A stretch of DNA of 64,000 nt from Nocardia terrae (GTDB lineage Bacteria > Actinomycetota > Actinomycetes > Mycobacteriales > Mycobacteriaceae): the NCBI RefSeq assembly GCF_009760405.1, contig NZ_WRPP01000014.1:124001-188000 (forward strand), in the 5' to 3' direction. Shown here one piece after another: positions 17,162-25,867 of the stretch (positions within the stretch are counted from its first letter, which is position 1; the number at the start of each line of letters is the position of its first letter). The position numbers and the translations under genes are program-made. The notes beneath the pieces are model-generated. The model ran no database searches. It worked only from the letters and a program-made list of their open reading frames with translations, and was not told the DNA's origin.

Positions 17162-17991
17162 ACCACGTGACCGTGCTTGCCAGCGTGGGGGATTCGTTCC
17201 AGCAGACCGCCGCCACCGGGCCGTTGCTGCTCGCGCTGGGCGCGTGCCTGCTGGCCGGGCTGGTGTCGTTCGCCTCGCCGTGCGTGGTGCCGCTGGTACC
17301 GGGCTACCTGTCCTACCTGGCGGGCGTGGTCGGTGCGGAGGCCCCGCCGGTGACGGTCGAATCGGCCAGGAGTGTCACCACCGATGCGGCGCAGCGCCGT
17401 TCCGCGCGCCTGCGGGTGGCGGGTGCGGCGGGCCTGTTCGTGGCGGGCTTCACCGTGGTGTTCGTGCTCGCCTCGGCGACCGTGTTCGGCGCGATCCAGG
17501 CGCTCAATGTGAATCGCGATCTGCTGCAACGCATCGGCGGCGTGGTGACCATCGTGATGGGGCTGGCCTTCATCGGCCTGATTCCCGCGCTGCAGCGCGA
17601 CACCCGCATGGAGCCGCGCCGGTTGAGCGGCATTGTCGGAGCCCCGCTGCTGGGCGCGGTCTTCGCGCTCGGCTGGACGCCGTGCCTGGGCCCGACGCTG
17701 TCGGGCGTGATGGCCGTGTCGGCGGGCACCGAGGGCACCACCGCGGTCCGCGGCGTCGCTCTCATCGTGGCCTACTGCCTGGGTCTGGGCCTGCCCTTCG
17801 TGATCCTGGCCTTCGGTTCGGCGACCGCGTTGCGCGGCGTCGGCTGGCTGCGCCGTAATTCCCGCACCATTCAGGTGATAGGCGGTCTGCTGTTGGTGGC
17901 CGTCGGCATCGCCCTGGTGACCGGGGCGTGGGACCAGTTCGTTTCCTGGGTCCGCGACGCCTTCGTCTCGAATGTGACCCTGCCGATCTGA
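17158..17991 (+). CDS. ccdA: Cytochrome c biogenesis protein CcdA
   Basis: 277 residues with six or more transmembrane segments. The two redox cysteines lie in SFASPCVVPL and GWTPCLGPTL, the CcdA/DsbD signature. It carries reducing equivalents across the membrane to the preceding TlpA-like lipoprotein. It starts with GTG overlapping the upstream stop and ends 2 nt before resB. Confidence 0.94.
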   Translation: MNHVTVLASVGDSFQQTAATGPLLLALGACLLAGLVSFASPCVVPLVPGYLSYLAGVVGAEAPPVTVESARSVTTDAAQRRSARLRVAGAAGLFVAGFTVVFVLASATVFGAIQALNVNRDLLQRIGGVVTIVMGLAFIGLIPALQRDTRMEPRRLSGIVGAPLLGAVFALGWTPCLGPTLSGVMAVSAGTEGTTAVRGVALIVAYCLGLGLPFVILAFGSATALRGVGWLRRNSRTIQVIGGLLLVAVGIALVTGAWDQFVSWVRDAFVSNVTLPI

Positions 17992-17992
17992 C

Positions 17993-19612
17993 ATGACTGC
18001 CACCATCGAAACCCCCAGCGCCCCCGCCCATCCGCCGCGTCAGTCGCCGCTGCGCCGTGCGATCGGCCTGCTGCGCAACACCTGGCGCGGGCTCACCAGC
18101 ATGCGCACCGCGTTGATGCTGTTGTTCCTGCTGGCCCTGGCCGCCATCCCGGGCGCGCTGCTGCCGCAGCGCAGCCTGAACGCGGGCAAGGTCGACGACT
18201 ACATCCGCAATCGCTCGACCCTGGGCCCGTGGATGGACCGGCTGCAGCTGTTCGACGTGTTCTCCAGCTTCTGGTTCACGGCCGTCTATGTGCTGCTGTT
18301 CGTTTCGCTGGTGGGCTGCATCCTGCCGCGTTGCCTGGACCACTACCGGGCGCTGCGCACGCCGCCGGTCAAGGCGCCCCGCAACCTTTCCCGCCTGCCG
18401 CACCACTGGTCGGGCAGCGACGCCGCGACCCCGGAGGCCGTGGTCGAGCGGGCCCGCGCGCAGATGCGCGGCTGGCGCACGGTCGTGCAGCCGGGCAATC
18501 GTGAAGGGGAACTGACCCTTTCGGCCGAGAAGGGCTACACGCGCGAGCTCGGCAACCTGGTCTTCCACCTGGCGCTGGTGGGTCTGCTGGCGGCCGTGGC
18601 GATCGGCAAGCTGTTCGGTTACGAGGGCAATGTGGTCGTGCTCGCCAATGACGGGCCGGGCTTCTGCACCACCTCGCCGGCGGTGTTCGACTCCTTCCGC
18701 GCGGGCAATGTGAACGACGGCACCGGGCTGACGCCGATGTGTGTGCGGGTCAAGGACTTCAAGGCCGACTATCTGGAGAACGGTCAGGCGTCGATGTTCA
18801 CCTCGAACATCCAGTACCAGACCGGTTCCGATCTGAACTCCGACACCTGGCGCGACGCGCGGATCCAGGTCAACCATCCGCTGCGGGTCGCGGGTGACCG
18901 GGTCTACCTGCAGGGACACGGTTTCGCGCCCAAGTTCACGGTGACCTTCCCGAACGGGCAGACCCGCACCGAGGCCATCCAGTGGAAGCCGGACGACGCC
19001 ACCACCTTCCTGTCCTCGGGTGTGCTGCGGATCGACCCGCCGGGCGGCATGTATCCGACCGAGGAGGAGCGCCGCAAACATCAGATCGCGATCCAGGGCC
19101 TGTTCGCGCCGACCGCGCTGATGCACGGGCAGTTGCTCACCTCCATGTATCCGGCCATGAAGGATCCGGCGGTGGCGATCGACATCTACCAGGGCGATAC
19201 CGGTCTGGACACCGGTCGCGCGCAGTCGCTGTTCGCGCTGGATCAGGAGATGATCAAGCAGGGTCGCCTGGTCAAGCAGAACCGCGTGAACCTGAAGCCC
19301 GGGGAGACCTCGACCCTGCCCGACGGCACCAAGGTGACCTTCGACGGCGCGGAAGAGTTCGTGAACCTGCAGGTCTCGCACGATCCGGCGCAGCAGTGGG
19401 TGCTGGTGTCGGCGTTGACCATGATGGCGGGCCTGCTGGTGTCGTTGCTGGTGAAGCGCCGCCGCATCTGGCTGCGGGTGTACCCCGGCGAGGAAGCCGA
19501 CGGGGTACGACGTACCGTAGTAGAAATGGGCGGATTGGCCCGCACCGACCAGGCCGGGTGGGGCGGCGAATTCGACCGCCTGCGTGAGCGGCTGCTGACG
19601 GGAGACAAGTAA
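17993..19612 (+). CDS. resB: Cytochrome c biogenesis protein ResB
   Basis: 539 residues. Membrane segments are near residues 35-55, 95-115 and 185-205, then a large extracytoplasmic domain, then a final helix (WVLVSALTMMAGLLVSLLV) before a cytosolic tail. The LTSMRTALMLLFLLALAAIPGALLP start is typical. ResB and CcsA form the System II heme-export and ligation complex. Its TAA stop overlaps the ccsA ATG by one base. Confidence 0.94.
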   Translation: MTATIETPSAPAHPPRQSPLRRAIGLLRNTWRGLTSMRTALMLLFLLALAAIPGALLPQRSLNAGKVDDYIRNRSTLGPWMDRLQLFDVFSSFWFTAVYVLLFVSLVGCILPRCLDHYRALRTPPVKAPRNLSRLPHHWSGSDAATPEAVVERARAQMRGWRTVVQPGNREGELTLSAEKGYTRELGNLVFHLALVGLLAAVAIGKLFGYEGNVVVLANDGPGFCTTSPAVFDSFRAGNVNDGTGLTPMCVRVKDFKADYLENGQASMFTSNIQYQTGSDLNSDTWRDARIQVNHPLRVAGDRVYLQGHGFAPKFTVTFPNGQTRTEAIQWKPDDATTFLSSGVLRIDPPGGMYPTEEERRKHQIAIQGLFAPTALMHGQLLTSMYPAMKDPAVAIDIYQGDTGLDTGRAQSLFALDQEMIKQGRLVKQNRVNLKPGETSTLPDGTKVTFDGAEEFVNLQVSHDPAQQWVLVSALTMMAGLLVSLLVKRRRIWLRVYPGEEADGVRRTVVEMGGLARTDQAGWGGEFDRLRERLLTGDK

Positions 19613-20598
19613 TGCCGATCGACTCGAATATCGCCTCCTACAGCGATCTCGCCTTCAAGTCGGCCATCGTGATCTACGCGCTGGTGTGGATCATGCTGGT
19701 CTGGCAGTTCGCCCTCACCCGCACGGTGCCCACGACCACGCGCCAATTGGTCACCGCCGGAGGCGGTTCCGACACCGTCGACGAGCTGCCCGCCGACGTC
19801 CCCGGCAAGGTGACGCCCCGCGGCGTCGAGCGCCCGTTCCCGGAACGCCTGGGCAATATGGCCTTCGCGGTCCTGTTCGTCGGCTTCGGCGTGCACGCGG
19901 CCTCGATCGTGCTGCGCGGCTTCGCAACCCACCGCTTCCCGCTCGGCAACATGTTCGAGTTCATCTCCATGGCGACGGCCGCCGCCGTCGGCCTGGGCTT
20001 GGTGCTCTTGCGCGACCAGCGCTACCGCGCCATGTGGTCGTTCCTGCTCGTCCCCGTGCTGATCCTGCTCTTCCTCGCGGGCACCAAACTCCACGTGGAC
20101 GCGGCTCCCGTCGTCCCCGCCCTCAAGTCCTACTGGCTTCCCGTCCACGTCACCGTCGTCTCCATCGGCTCCGGCGTATTCCTGGTCTCAGGCGTGGCGA
20201 GTCTGCTCTTCCTCTACCGCATCTGGCAGCCCGCAGGCGCTGAGTCCGACAACATCTTCGGCCAGTTGGCCCGCCGCCTCCCCGATGCCCAGCTCCTCGA
20301 CCGCCTCGCCTACCGCACCACCATCATCGGCTTCCCCATCTTCGGCGCGGGCGTAATCCTCGGCGCCATCTGGGCCGAAGCCGCCTGGGGCCGCTTCTGG
20401 GGCTGGGACCCCAAGGAAACCTGCTCCTTCATAGCCTGGGTCCTCTACGCCGCCTACCTCCACGCCCGAGCCACCTCGGGTTGGCGAGACACCAAGGCCG
20501 CCTGGATCAACATCGCCGGCTTCGTAGCAATGCTGTTCAACCTCTTCATCATCAACATCGTGGTGAGCGGCCTGCACAGCTACGCGGGCCTCAACTAG
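19612..20598 (+). CDS. ccsA: Cytochrome c synthase component CcsA (CcsB family)
   Basis: 328 residues with about eight transmembrane helices. The tryptophan-rich heme-handling motif WGRFWGWDPKE is present, with conserved histidines in TKLHVDAAP and GLHSYAG. It exports heme and, with ResB, ligates it to apocytochrome c. It is the last gene of the hemL-phosphatase-TlpA-ccdA-resB-ccsA chain and is followed by a strong hairpin. Confidence 0.94.
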   Translation: MPIDSNIASYSDLAFKSAIVIYALVWIMLVWQFALTRTVPTTTRQLVTAGGGSDTVDELPADVPGKVTPRGVERPFPERLGNMAFAVLFVGFGVHAASIVLRGFATHRFPLGNMFEFISMATAAAVGLGLVLLRDQRYRAMWSFLLVPVLILLFLAGTKLHVDAAPVVPALKSYWLPVHVTVVSIGSGVFLVSGVASLLFLYRIWQPAGAESDNIFGQLARRLPDAQLLDRLAYRTTIIGFPIFGAGVILGAIWAEAAWGRFWGWDPKETCSFIAWVLYAAYLHARATSGWRDTKAAWINIAGFVAMLFNLFIINIVVSGLHSYAGLN

Positions 20599-20600
20599 CG

Positions 20601-20630
20601 CGAGGTTCGGCCACGGCGGGCCGAACCTCG
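20601..20630. terminator. Terminator after ccsA
   Basis: The perfect 12-bp arms CGAGGTTCGGCC (20601-20612) and GGCCGAACCTCG (20619-20630) enclose a 6-nt loop. It starts 3 nt after the ccsA stop and also faces the convergent gene ending at 20643. Confidence 0.85.
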
Positions 20631-20642
20631 GCGTTGGGGGAC

Positions 20643-21104
20643 CTACTTGGCCGAGAGGCTGCTGAGCAGGCCGCCGATGACCGGTATGGAGGAGGCGCTT
20701 CCGGTCGACGCGGGCGCGGCGGCTACGGAAATGTTGGTGATGATGGTCGAGATGTATTCCGAGGTGCCGTTGAGGTCTTCCTCGACCCAAATCTGGTGGG
20801 TGCCTGCAGTTTTCGGTGTCCACTGAGTGGAGCCCGACCAGTTGGGCGCCGGATTCTTCGTTGTGCTGTTCAACGTGTTGCCGGTGACGTCTTGGTCGAT
20901 CAGATAGAACGTCGCGCCCGGGGCGACCGGGATCGTCGCATTGACGGTATAACTCTGACCGACAGTGAAGTTGCTGCCTATGAGGGTGGTGCTGCCGTTG
21001 GTTATGTCCGCCAGTGCGGACGGCGCGGTGAGCGCCGGTGCGGCGATCACCGCGGCGACAGCTGCCGCGGTGGCCAAACCGCGGCTGACCCGTGATGCGT
21101 TCAA
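20643..21104 (-). CDS. Secreted Ser/Thr/Asn-rich protein
   Basis: About 153 residues. A TTG start at 21104 is chosen because GGGAGGG lies 5-6 nt upstream and the signal peptide then begins properly (NASRVSRGLATAAAVAAVIAA, with cleavage near ALA-D). An ATG at 21143 would add 13 residues and bury the ribosome-binding site. The mature part is beta-rich with VGQSYTVNATIPVAPG and WTPKTAGTHQIWVEE, suggesting an Ig-like fold. Function is unknown. Confidence 0.7.
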   Translation of the reverse strand: MNASRVSRGLATAAAVAAVIAAPALTAPSALADITNGSTTLIGSNFTVGQSYTVNATIPVAPGATFYLIDQDVTGNTLNSTTKNPAPNWSGSTQWTPKTAGTHQIWVEEDLNGTSEYISTIITNISVAAAPASTGSASSIPVIGGLLSSLSAK

Positions 21105-21204
21105 GAGAATCCCTCCCAAGTGTCGAAAGTTCCCATGTGTCATGGGAACTGACGCAGGCTAGCAGGAATTTGAAGCATCGATAAGTAACTTTGCTGCGGG
21201 TTGG

Positions 21205-22791
21205 TCAGATACCGCTCGGGAAGGTGAGGGTTTGGAGGCCGGGCCAGACTTCGGACCAGGGCTTCAGGGGGTCGCGGCAGATGTAGACGGTCATGAGGCG
21301 TTCCAGGCCGGGGAGTCCGTTGGGGTCGTTGATCTTGCGGACTTCGGTGGTGGAGGCGAACTTCGAGAGGAAGTCCTTGTCGCCTACGCCGTCTACGGAA
21401 AGGTAGACGATGGTGCGGGCGGAGTCGGAGGGTGGGCCGAAGTAGCCCCAGCCTCGGTTGGGGGAGTAGATCGGGGGGAGGTTGTAGTCGCGGCCGAATT
21501 CTTCCAGGGCGCTTGCTTGGACGTAGGCGGCGGCTACTACCGCGGTGTTGGCGCGCTCGGACTCCGGGAGGGACTTCACGGCGTCGTTCACGGCGGAGGT
21601 GAAGGTGGTGTAACCGTCTGGGCCGAACCAGGATTCGCGGATCCAGTATTGGGCTTGGTCGGTGATCGGGCCCTTCGTGGTCAGGCTCTTGGGGAGGGGG
21701 ATCCAGGCCTGGGTGACCGGGACCTCGATCATCCAGACGGTGAACAGGACCGCGGACAGGACAGCCACGGCGTTGACCCAGCGGGCGATGAGGCGCTTGG
21801 CCTCGACGGTGCCGAGGGCGTACGCGCCCGCACCCAGGAGGGCGGGCCAGAAGCCCGCGATGTAGTAGGAGCGGCCGTTCTCGACCAGCACCACCGTGAG
21901 CAGGATCAGACCCGCGATGAGGGCGAAACGGTAGGGGCGCAAGGCTTCCAGGCGGACCAGGCCCCACAGGCCGAAGATGCTGAGCAGGCCGCCGATCAGG
22001 CCGCACTGGAAGGCGATCTCGATCGCGCAGATCAGCGGGCCGGTGTTGGCGGCGTGCTGTTCCTGGGCGATGATCTCGGTCATCTGGGATTCCACCCAGC
22101 CGTGCTGGGTCTGCCAGATGATGCCGGGAATCATGGCGACGACCATGATCAGGGTGCCGATATAGAGGGCGGGGCGGCGCAGCACCTCGCGCGGGCCGGC
22201 GATCAGGACGCCGATGCCGAGCATCGCCCACACGCCCGGCACCATCCACTTGGCCTGGAAGGCCAGCGCGGCCGCGACCCCGGCGGCGATCAGCAGCCAG
22301 TCCTGACGGGTGCGCACCCAGCGGATCAGCAGGTAGACGATCAGCGCCTGGAGCGGGATGTCGAAAGTCAGTGTGATCAGCTGGATCTGGTCGAAGGCCA
22401 GCGGTGAGACGGCGTAGCCGAGGGCGGCGAGGATCTGGTACCGCGGTGCGGCGCCGAGCTCCCGTGCGGTCGCCGCCGAGACCACCGCCGCGGCCGCCAT
22501 CAGCAACAGCGCTGGAATCCGCAGTCCCAGTACCGAACCCGGCGCGATCAGATCCATGATGTGCGCGACGAACGGCGCCAGCGGACCCTGATCCGGGTAC
22601 GCCCAGGCCAGCCGCCGCCCGGCCGCGAGGAAGTACAGCTCGTCACCGAAGAAGTTGATTCGCGCCGCGGCGATGCCCATGACGGCGGCGAAGCCGAGGG
22701 AGACGGCCAGCACGCCCTTCCAGGCGAACGGCGGTGGCGCGGCGACGGGTTCGACCGCGCCCATCTGGGGCGCCGTATCGGTGGTGGCCAT
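21205..22791 (-). CDS. GT39/ArnT-type integral membrane glycosyltransferase
   Basis: 528 residues with about 10-12 transmembrane helices. The first extracytoplasmic loop carries the acidic motif FFGDELYFLAAGRRLAWAYPD typical of C-type glycosyltransferases that use polyprenyl-phosphate sugars. A soluble C-terminal domain follows. It probably adds a sugar to a cell-envelope acceptor; donor and acceptor are not readable. ATG 22791 with GGAGG 4 nt upstream is chosen over TTG 22794. It is divergent from the kshA-like gene. Confidence 0.85.
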   Translation of the reverse strand: MATTDTAPQMGAVEPVAAPPPFAWKGVLAVSLGFAAVMGIAAARINFFGDELYFLAAGRRLAWAYPDQGPLAPFVAHIMDLIAPGSVLGLRIPALLLMAAAAVVSAATARELGAAPRYQILAALGYAVSPLAFDQIQLITLTFDIPLQALIVYLLIRWVRTRQDWLLIAAGVAAALAFQAKWMVPGVWAMLGIGVLIAGPREVLRRPALYIGTLIMVVAMIPGIIWQTQHGWVESQMTEIIAQEQHAANTGPLICAIEIAFQCGLIGGLLSIFGLWGLVRLEALRPYRFALIAGLILLTVVLVENGRSYYIAGFWPALLGAGAYALGTVEAKRLIARWVNAVAVLSAVLFTVWMIEVPVTQAWIPLPKSLTTKGPITDQAQYWIRESWFGPDGYTTFTSAVNDAVKSLPESERANTAVVAAAYVQASALEEFGRDYNLPPIYSPNRGWGYFGPPSDSARTIVYLSVDGVGDKDFLSKFASTTEVRKINDPNGLPGLERLMTVYICRDPLKPWSEVWPGLQTLTFPSGI

Positions 22792-22812
22792 CAATCCTCC
22801 AGAGACGACAAA

Positions 22813-22852
22813 GACGCCCGGCGGAAACCGAATTTCGGCTGTGCCGGGCGTC
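22813..22852. promoter_or_regulatory. Nested hairpin in the intergenic region upstream of the GT39 gene
   Basis: The 10-bp arms GACGCCCGGC (22813-22822) and GCCGGGCGTC (22843-22852) enclose a smaller CCGAA/TTCGG hairpin. It lies 22 nt upstream of the GT39 start and 200 nt from the kshA start. It may be a 5'-leader structure or block read-through; its role is unknown. Confidence 0.45.
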
Positions 22853-23017
22853 GATCAGCTGCAGAATAGCCGGTTTGTGAAGATCGGTCGCCCCCGGCGT
22901 TTCCGGGGCTTGCCCGGACGGTCCGCGCCGGTTCGGATCGGCGGTGAGAAAGAAGCTCTTTCCAATGAGCCCTACCGATGAGTACCGGGGCGTTGTACCG
23001 TATTAAGCGTCAGTGAT

Positions 23018-23031
23018 TAGAACACGTTCTA
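23018..23031. promoter_or_regulatory. KstR-type operator at the kshA promoter
   Basis: TAGAACACGTTCTA matches the KstR consensus TNNAACNNGTTNNA at every specified position and lies 21 nt before the kshA ATG. In mycobacteria and rhodococci KstR represses cholesterol catabolism genes and is released by cholestenoyl-CoA metabolites. This predicts steroid-induced expression. Confidence 0.8.
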
Positions 23032-23052
23032 GTTTTCGAAACGGGAGTCATC

Positions 23053-24243
23053 ATGGCAATGGCGCCGCAGGGTCGGGTCGGCAAGGTGCGAGAGATCGAT
23101 GTGGGTACCGCGCCGACGCGCTACGCGCGCGGCTGGCACTGTCTCGGGCTCGCCAAGACGTATCGGGACGGGAAGCCGCATCAGGTTTCGGCGTTCGGCA
23201 CCAAGCTCGTGGTGTTCGCCGACAGCAAGGGCGAGTTGCACGTGCTCGATTCCTACTGCCGCCACCTCGGCGGCGATCTGAGCATGGGTGAGATCAAGGG
23301 TGATTCGATCGCCTGCCCGTTCCACGACTGGCGCTGGGGCGGCAATGGCAAGTGCACCGGGATCCCCTACGCGCGGCGCGTGCCCCCGCTGGCGCGGACC
23401 CGCTCGTGGATCACGTTGGAGCGCAACGATCAGCTGTTCGTGTGGCACGACCACGAGGGCAATCCGCCGACCGACGAGGTGACCATCCCCTATATCGAGG
23501 GCCCGTACACCAATGCCGACGGCAGCGGATCGGAAACCCTCGGCGACGGCTGGACCGAATGGACATGGGAGTCCATGGTGATCGAGGGCTCCAACTGCCG
23601 CGAGATCATCGACAACGTCGTGGACATGGCGCACTTCTTCTACATCCACTTCGCGTACCCGACCTTCTTCAAGAACGTCTTCGAGGGGCATATCGCGACG
23701 CAGTACCTGGATTCCACGGCCCGCCCGGACAAGGGCATGGCCACCCAGTACGGCGGCAATTCCACGCTGAAGTCGGTGGCGTCCTACTTCGGTCCGTCCT
23801 ACATGGTCAATCCGCTGCTCAACAACTACAGCGGCTTCGAGCTCGAGACCGTCCTGATCAACTGCCACTACCCGATCTCGCAGGACGCCTTCGTGCTGCA
23901 GTACGGCATGTCGGTGCGCAAGCCGACCGGTGTGGACGATGACGCGGCCGATCGGATCGCGAAGAAGATGACCAAGGGGATCGGCGAGGGCTTCCTGCAG
24001 GACGTCGAGATCTGGAAGCACAAGTCCAAGATCGAGAATCCGCTGCTGACCGAGGAGGACGGGCCGGTCTACCAGCTGCGTCGCTGGTACGACCAGTTCT
24101 ACGTGGACGTCGCCGACATCGACCCGAAGGCGGTGCAGCGCTTCGAATTCGAGGTCGACACCACCAAGGCCAACCAAGCCTGGGAGGCCGAGGTCGCCGA
24201 GAACATGCGGCGCAAGGCCGAAGAGGACGCGGTCACCAACTGA
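23053..24243 (+). CDS. kshA: 3-ketosteroid-9-alpha-hydroxylase, oxygenase component (Rieske)
   Basis: 396 residues. The Rieske [2Fe-2S] site is C69-x-H71-x16-C88-x2-H91 (YCRH...CPFH). The mononuclear iron site lies in the DNVVDMAHFFYIHF segment. Similarity to KshA runs along the whole length (VDVGT/ARGWHCLG, ACPFHDWRWGG, IEGSNCREIIDN, GFLQDVEIWKHK, YQLRRWYDQFYVDVADI). KshA with the reductase KshB hydroxylates C9 of 3-ketosteroids, opening ring B. No kshB or other steroid gene is in the window, so this is a lone paralogue. Substrate could be a different steroid or bile acid intermediate. Confidence 0.9.
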   Translation: MAMAPQGRVGKVREIDVGTAPTRYARGWHCLGLAKTYRDGKPHQVSAFGTKLVVFADSKGELHVLDSYCRHLGGDLSMGEIKGDSIACPFHDWRWGGNGKCTGIPYARRVPPLARTRSWITLERNDQLFVWHDHEGNPPTDEVTIPYIEGPYTNADGSGSETLGDGWTEWTWESMVIEGSNCREIIDNVVDMAHFFYIHFAYPTFFKNVFEGHIATQYLDSTARPDKGMATQYGGNSTLKSVASYFGPSYMVNPLLNNYSGFELETVLINCHYPISQDAFVLQYGMSVRKPTGVDDDAADRIAKKMTKGIGEGFLQDVEIWKHKSKIENPLLTEEDGPVYQLRRWYDQFYVDVADIDPKAVQRFEFEVDTTKANQAWEAEVAENMRRKAEEDAVTN

Positions 24244-24271
24244 CCGCCGGTCCGGGACAGTGACGACGCGG

Positions 24272-24308
24272 CCCGGGCGGGGCGAGATAGCGGCTCGCCC
24301 CGCCCGGG
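24272..24308. terminator. Terminator between kshA and the convergent tautomerase gene
   Basis: A perfect 15-bp GC-rich stem (24272-24286 with 24294-24308) has a 7-nt loop. It lies between the kshA stop (24243) and the tautomerase stop (24315), and serves both. Confidence 0.8.
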
Positions 24309-24314
24309 TCCGTC

Positions 24315-24737
24315 TCACTGCGCGGCGGCGGTGACCGCGGCGATCAGGGCTTCGCCGGTGTAGGCACGCCCGCCGATGCCCCACGCACCGTCGGGCGCGT
24401 TGAGGATATTGACCCAGATGTCTTCGCGCGCATGGCCTTCGACGGTGAGCCCGTCGACGATATCGGTGGCCGCGACGATGAACGCGGCCCGGGCGGCCGG
24501 ATCCGGCAGCCCGATATTGGGCAGTTTGAGCTCGACCATGACGATCGGCCGGTTCACGCCACCGGCGTAGATGTCCGACGCGGGCAGCAGATGCACTGTG
24601 CCGCCGATGATTCCGGTGAAGAAGTCGTTGCCGGTGCCGCCGCTGATCTCGGCGAGGGCGGCGGAGAGGGCGGGCAGGACGTCGCGTTCGCCGCGGGGAC
24701 TGAGGACGCCGCGGGGTGCGGTCACGGTGATGGGCAC
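24315..24737 (-). CDS. Tautomerase superfamily protein (4-oxalocrotonate tautomerase/MIF-like)
   Basis: 140 residues beginning Met-Pro-Ile; the exposed Pro after Met removal is the family's catalytic base. The length and PIVMVELKLPNIG, then EDIWVNILNAPDGAWGIGGRA, fit the longer tautomerase subgroup. Its substrate is unknown. It is transcribed divergently from a TetR gene across two operator-like palindromes and is the likely target of that regulator. Confidence 0.85.
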   Translation of the reverse strand: MPITVTAPRGVLSPRGERDVLPALSAALAEISGGTGNDFFTGIIGGTVHLLPASDIYAGGVNRPIVMVELKLPNIGLPDPAARAAFIVAATDIVDGLTVEGHAREDIWVNILNAPDGAWGIGGRAYTGEALIAAVTAAAQ

Positions 24738-24758
24738 GGGTTTCTCCGTTCTCGTCGC

Positions 24759-24811
24759 GCTAGTACGTACGTACTAGCGATTCGAGTGTGTACTAGTATG
24801 GCCGTACTAGT
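24759..24811. promoter_or_regulatory. Double TetR operator, CTAGTA-N6-TACTAG twice
   Basis: Site 1 has CTAGTA at 24760-24765 and TACTAG at 24772-24777, inside a perfect 20-bp palindrome (24759-24778). Site 2 has the same half-sites at 24793-24798 and 24805-24810. The centres are 33 bp apart, about three helical turns on one DNA face. Both lie in the divergent region between the tautomerase and the TetR gene. Confidence 0.8.
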
Positions 24812-24829
24812 CAACGGTGGGAGGAAAAC

Positions 24830-25393
24830 ATGGCGGCGACGACACGGGACCGGATGATCGACGCGGCCATCGACGCACTGCAGAAGAAGGGCGTCGCGGG
24901 CATGTCCTTCACCGCAGTCCTCGAGGCCAGCGGCGCGGCCCGCGGCGCGATCTATCACCACTTCCCCGGCGGCAAGGCCGAATTGGTGGCCAGCGCCGCC
25001 GCGCGCAACGGCGACCAGGTCCGCGAACGCCTCGCCGCGCTCCCCGCTCCCGGCCCGCAGGTTCTGGTCGAAGCCTTCCTGGAACTGGTCCGCCCGGTGG
25101 TGGCGGAATCCGCTCGCGGCGCGGGCTGCGCGGTCGCGGCCGTCACCGTCGATCCGGACAGCGGCGACCTGCGCACCGTGGCCGCGACCGCATTCGATTC
25201 CTGGACAACGACTCTGGCCGAGCGACTCACCGCCGCCGGTGTCGAACCGCCCGCGGCGACCGATCTGGCCACCACCCTGCTCACCCTGCTGCAGGGCGCA
25301 CACGTCCTCTGCCGTGCGGAGGGAACCATCGAGCCCTTCGACCGGATGTCGCGCGCCGCCATCGATCTTGTGCGACACCGCTTCCCGGCCTAA
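24830..25393 (+). CDS. TetR/AcrR family repressor
   Basis: 187 residues. The N-terminal HTH (residues ~5-50) contains SFTAVLEASGAARGAIYHHFPGGKAELV. The ligand domain has AGCAVAAVTVDPDSGDLR, as in the LmrA/YxaF-like subgroup. The ATG at 24830 has GGAGG upstream. It presumably binds the paired sites just upstream and controls itself and the tautomerase; the inducer is unknown. Confidence 0.9.
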   Translation: MAATTRDRMIDAAIDALQKKGVAGMSFTAVLEASGAARGAIYHHFPGGKAELVASAAARNGDQVRERLAALPAPGPQVLVEAFLELVRPVVAESARGAGCAVAAVTVDPDSGDLRTVAATAFDSWTTTLAERLTAAGVEPPAATDLATTLLTLLQGAHVLCRAEGTIEPFDRMSRAAIDLVRHRFPA

Positions 25394-25510
25394 CCTCCGC
25401 CCGACTCATCCCGAATTGTCGGTGAGGTGGTTGTAGACCGTCGGTTCGGCGAGCTCATGTCGAGCATTCCGGAGCTGGTTTTCGCCTGAGACGCGGTGTC
25501 GAAAACGACG

Positions 25511-25551
25511 CGTCCCCCGCGGAGTGCGCTGGCGCGGTTCCGCGGGGGACG
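25511..25551 (-). terminator. Hairpin terminator downstream of a small membrane-protein gene
   Basis: The 13-bp arms CGTCCCCCGCGGA (25511-25523) and TCCGCGGGGGACG (25539-25551) enclose a 15-nt loop. On the minus strand it is followed by TCGTTTTCG, a weak U-tract, suiting the gene ending at 25597. The rest of 25394-25596 shows no gene. Confidence 0.65.
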
Positions 25552-25596
25552 GTCACATTTGTCTCTATAGCTAACTGGTTGGCAAGCTTCGATGAA

Positions 25597-25785
25597 TCAG
25601 GTGGATTCGCCATCGCGATGCTCTCGGGAGAGCTTTGCGAGGAAATCCGGATCGTCTTCTGGACCGATGATGCGGTTGCGCCGAGTGGGTGCTGGGCCGG
25701 TGCCGGCCGATCGCTGGGGTCCGAAAGCCTTCCAGCACAGCATCGCGATGGCCACGACCGCGATGAGTGCCAACAGGTACGTCAC
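25597..25785 (-). CDS. Small single-pass membrane protein
   Basis: 62 residues. One N-terminal helix (TYLLALIAVVAIAMLCWKAF) is followed by a basic/acidic cytosolic tail (GPEDDPDFLAKLSREHRDG). GTG 25785 is chosen because GGAGG precedes it by 8 nt; GTG 25794 would sit directly on the ribosome-binding site. Function unknown. Confidence 0.55.
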   Translation of the reverse strand: MTYLLALIAVVAIAMLCWKAFGPQRSAGTGPAPTRRNRIIGPEDDPDFLAKLSREHRDGEST

Positions 25786-25867
25786 GTCGCTCACCTCCTG
25801 ACAACGAGGGTAATCCGAGTGCGTACCCGAGGCACGTGAAGCGTGCGGTAATCCTGATGAATCGGTG

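Noticed and set aside
25394..25490. Minus-strand reading with an HTH-like fragment (HELAEPTVYNHLTDNSG)
   Set aside because: There is no start, no length and no family match; too short to call a pseudogene.
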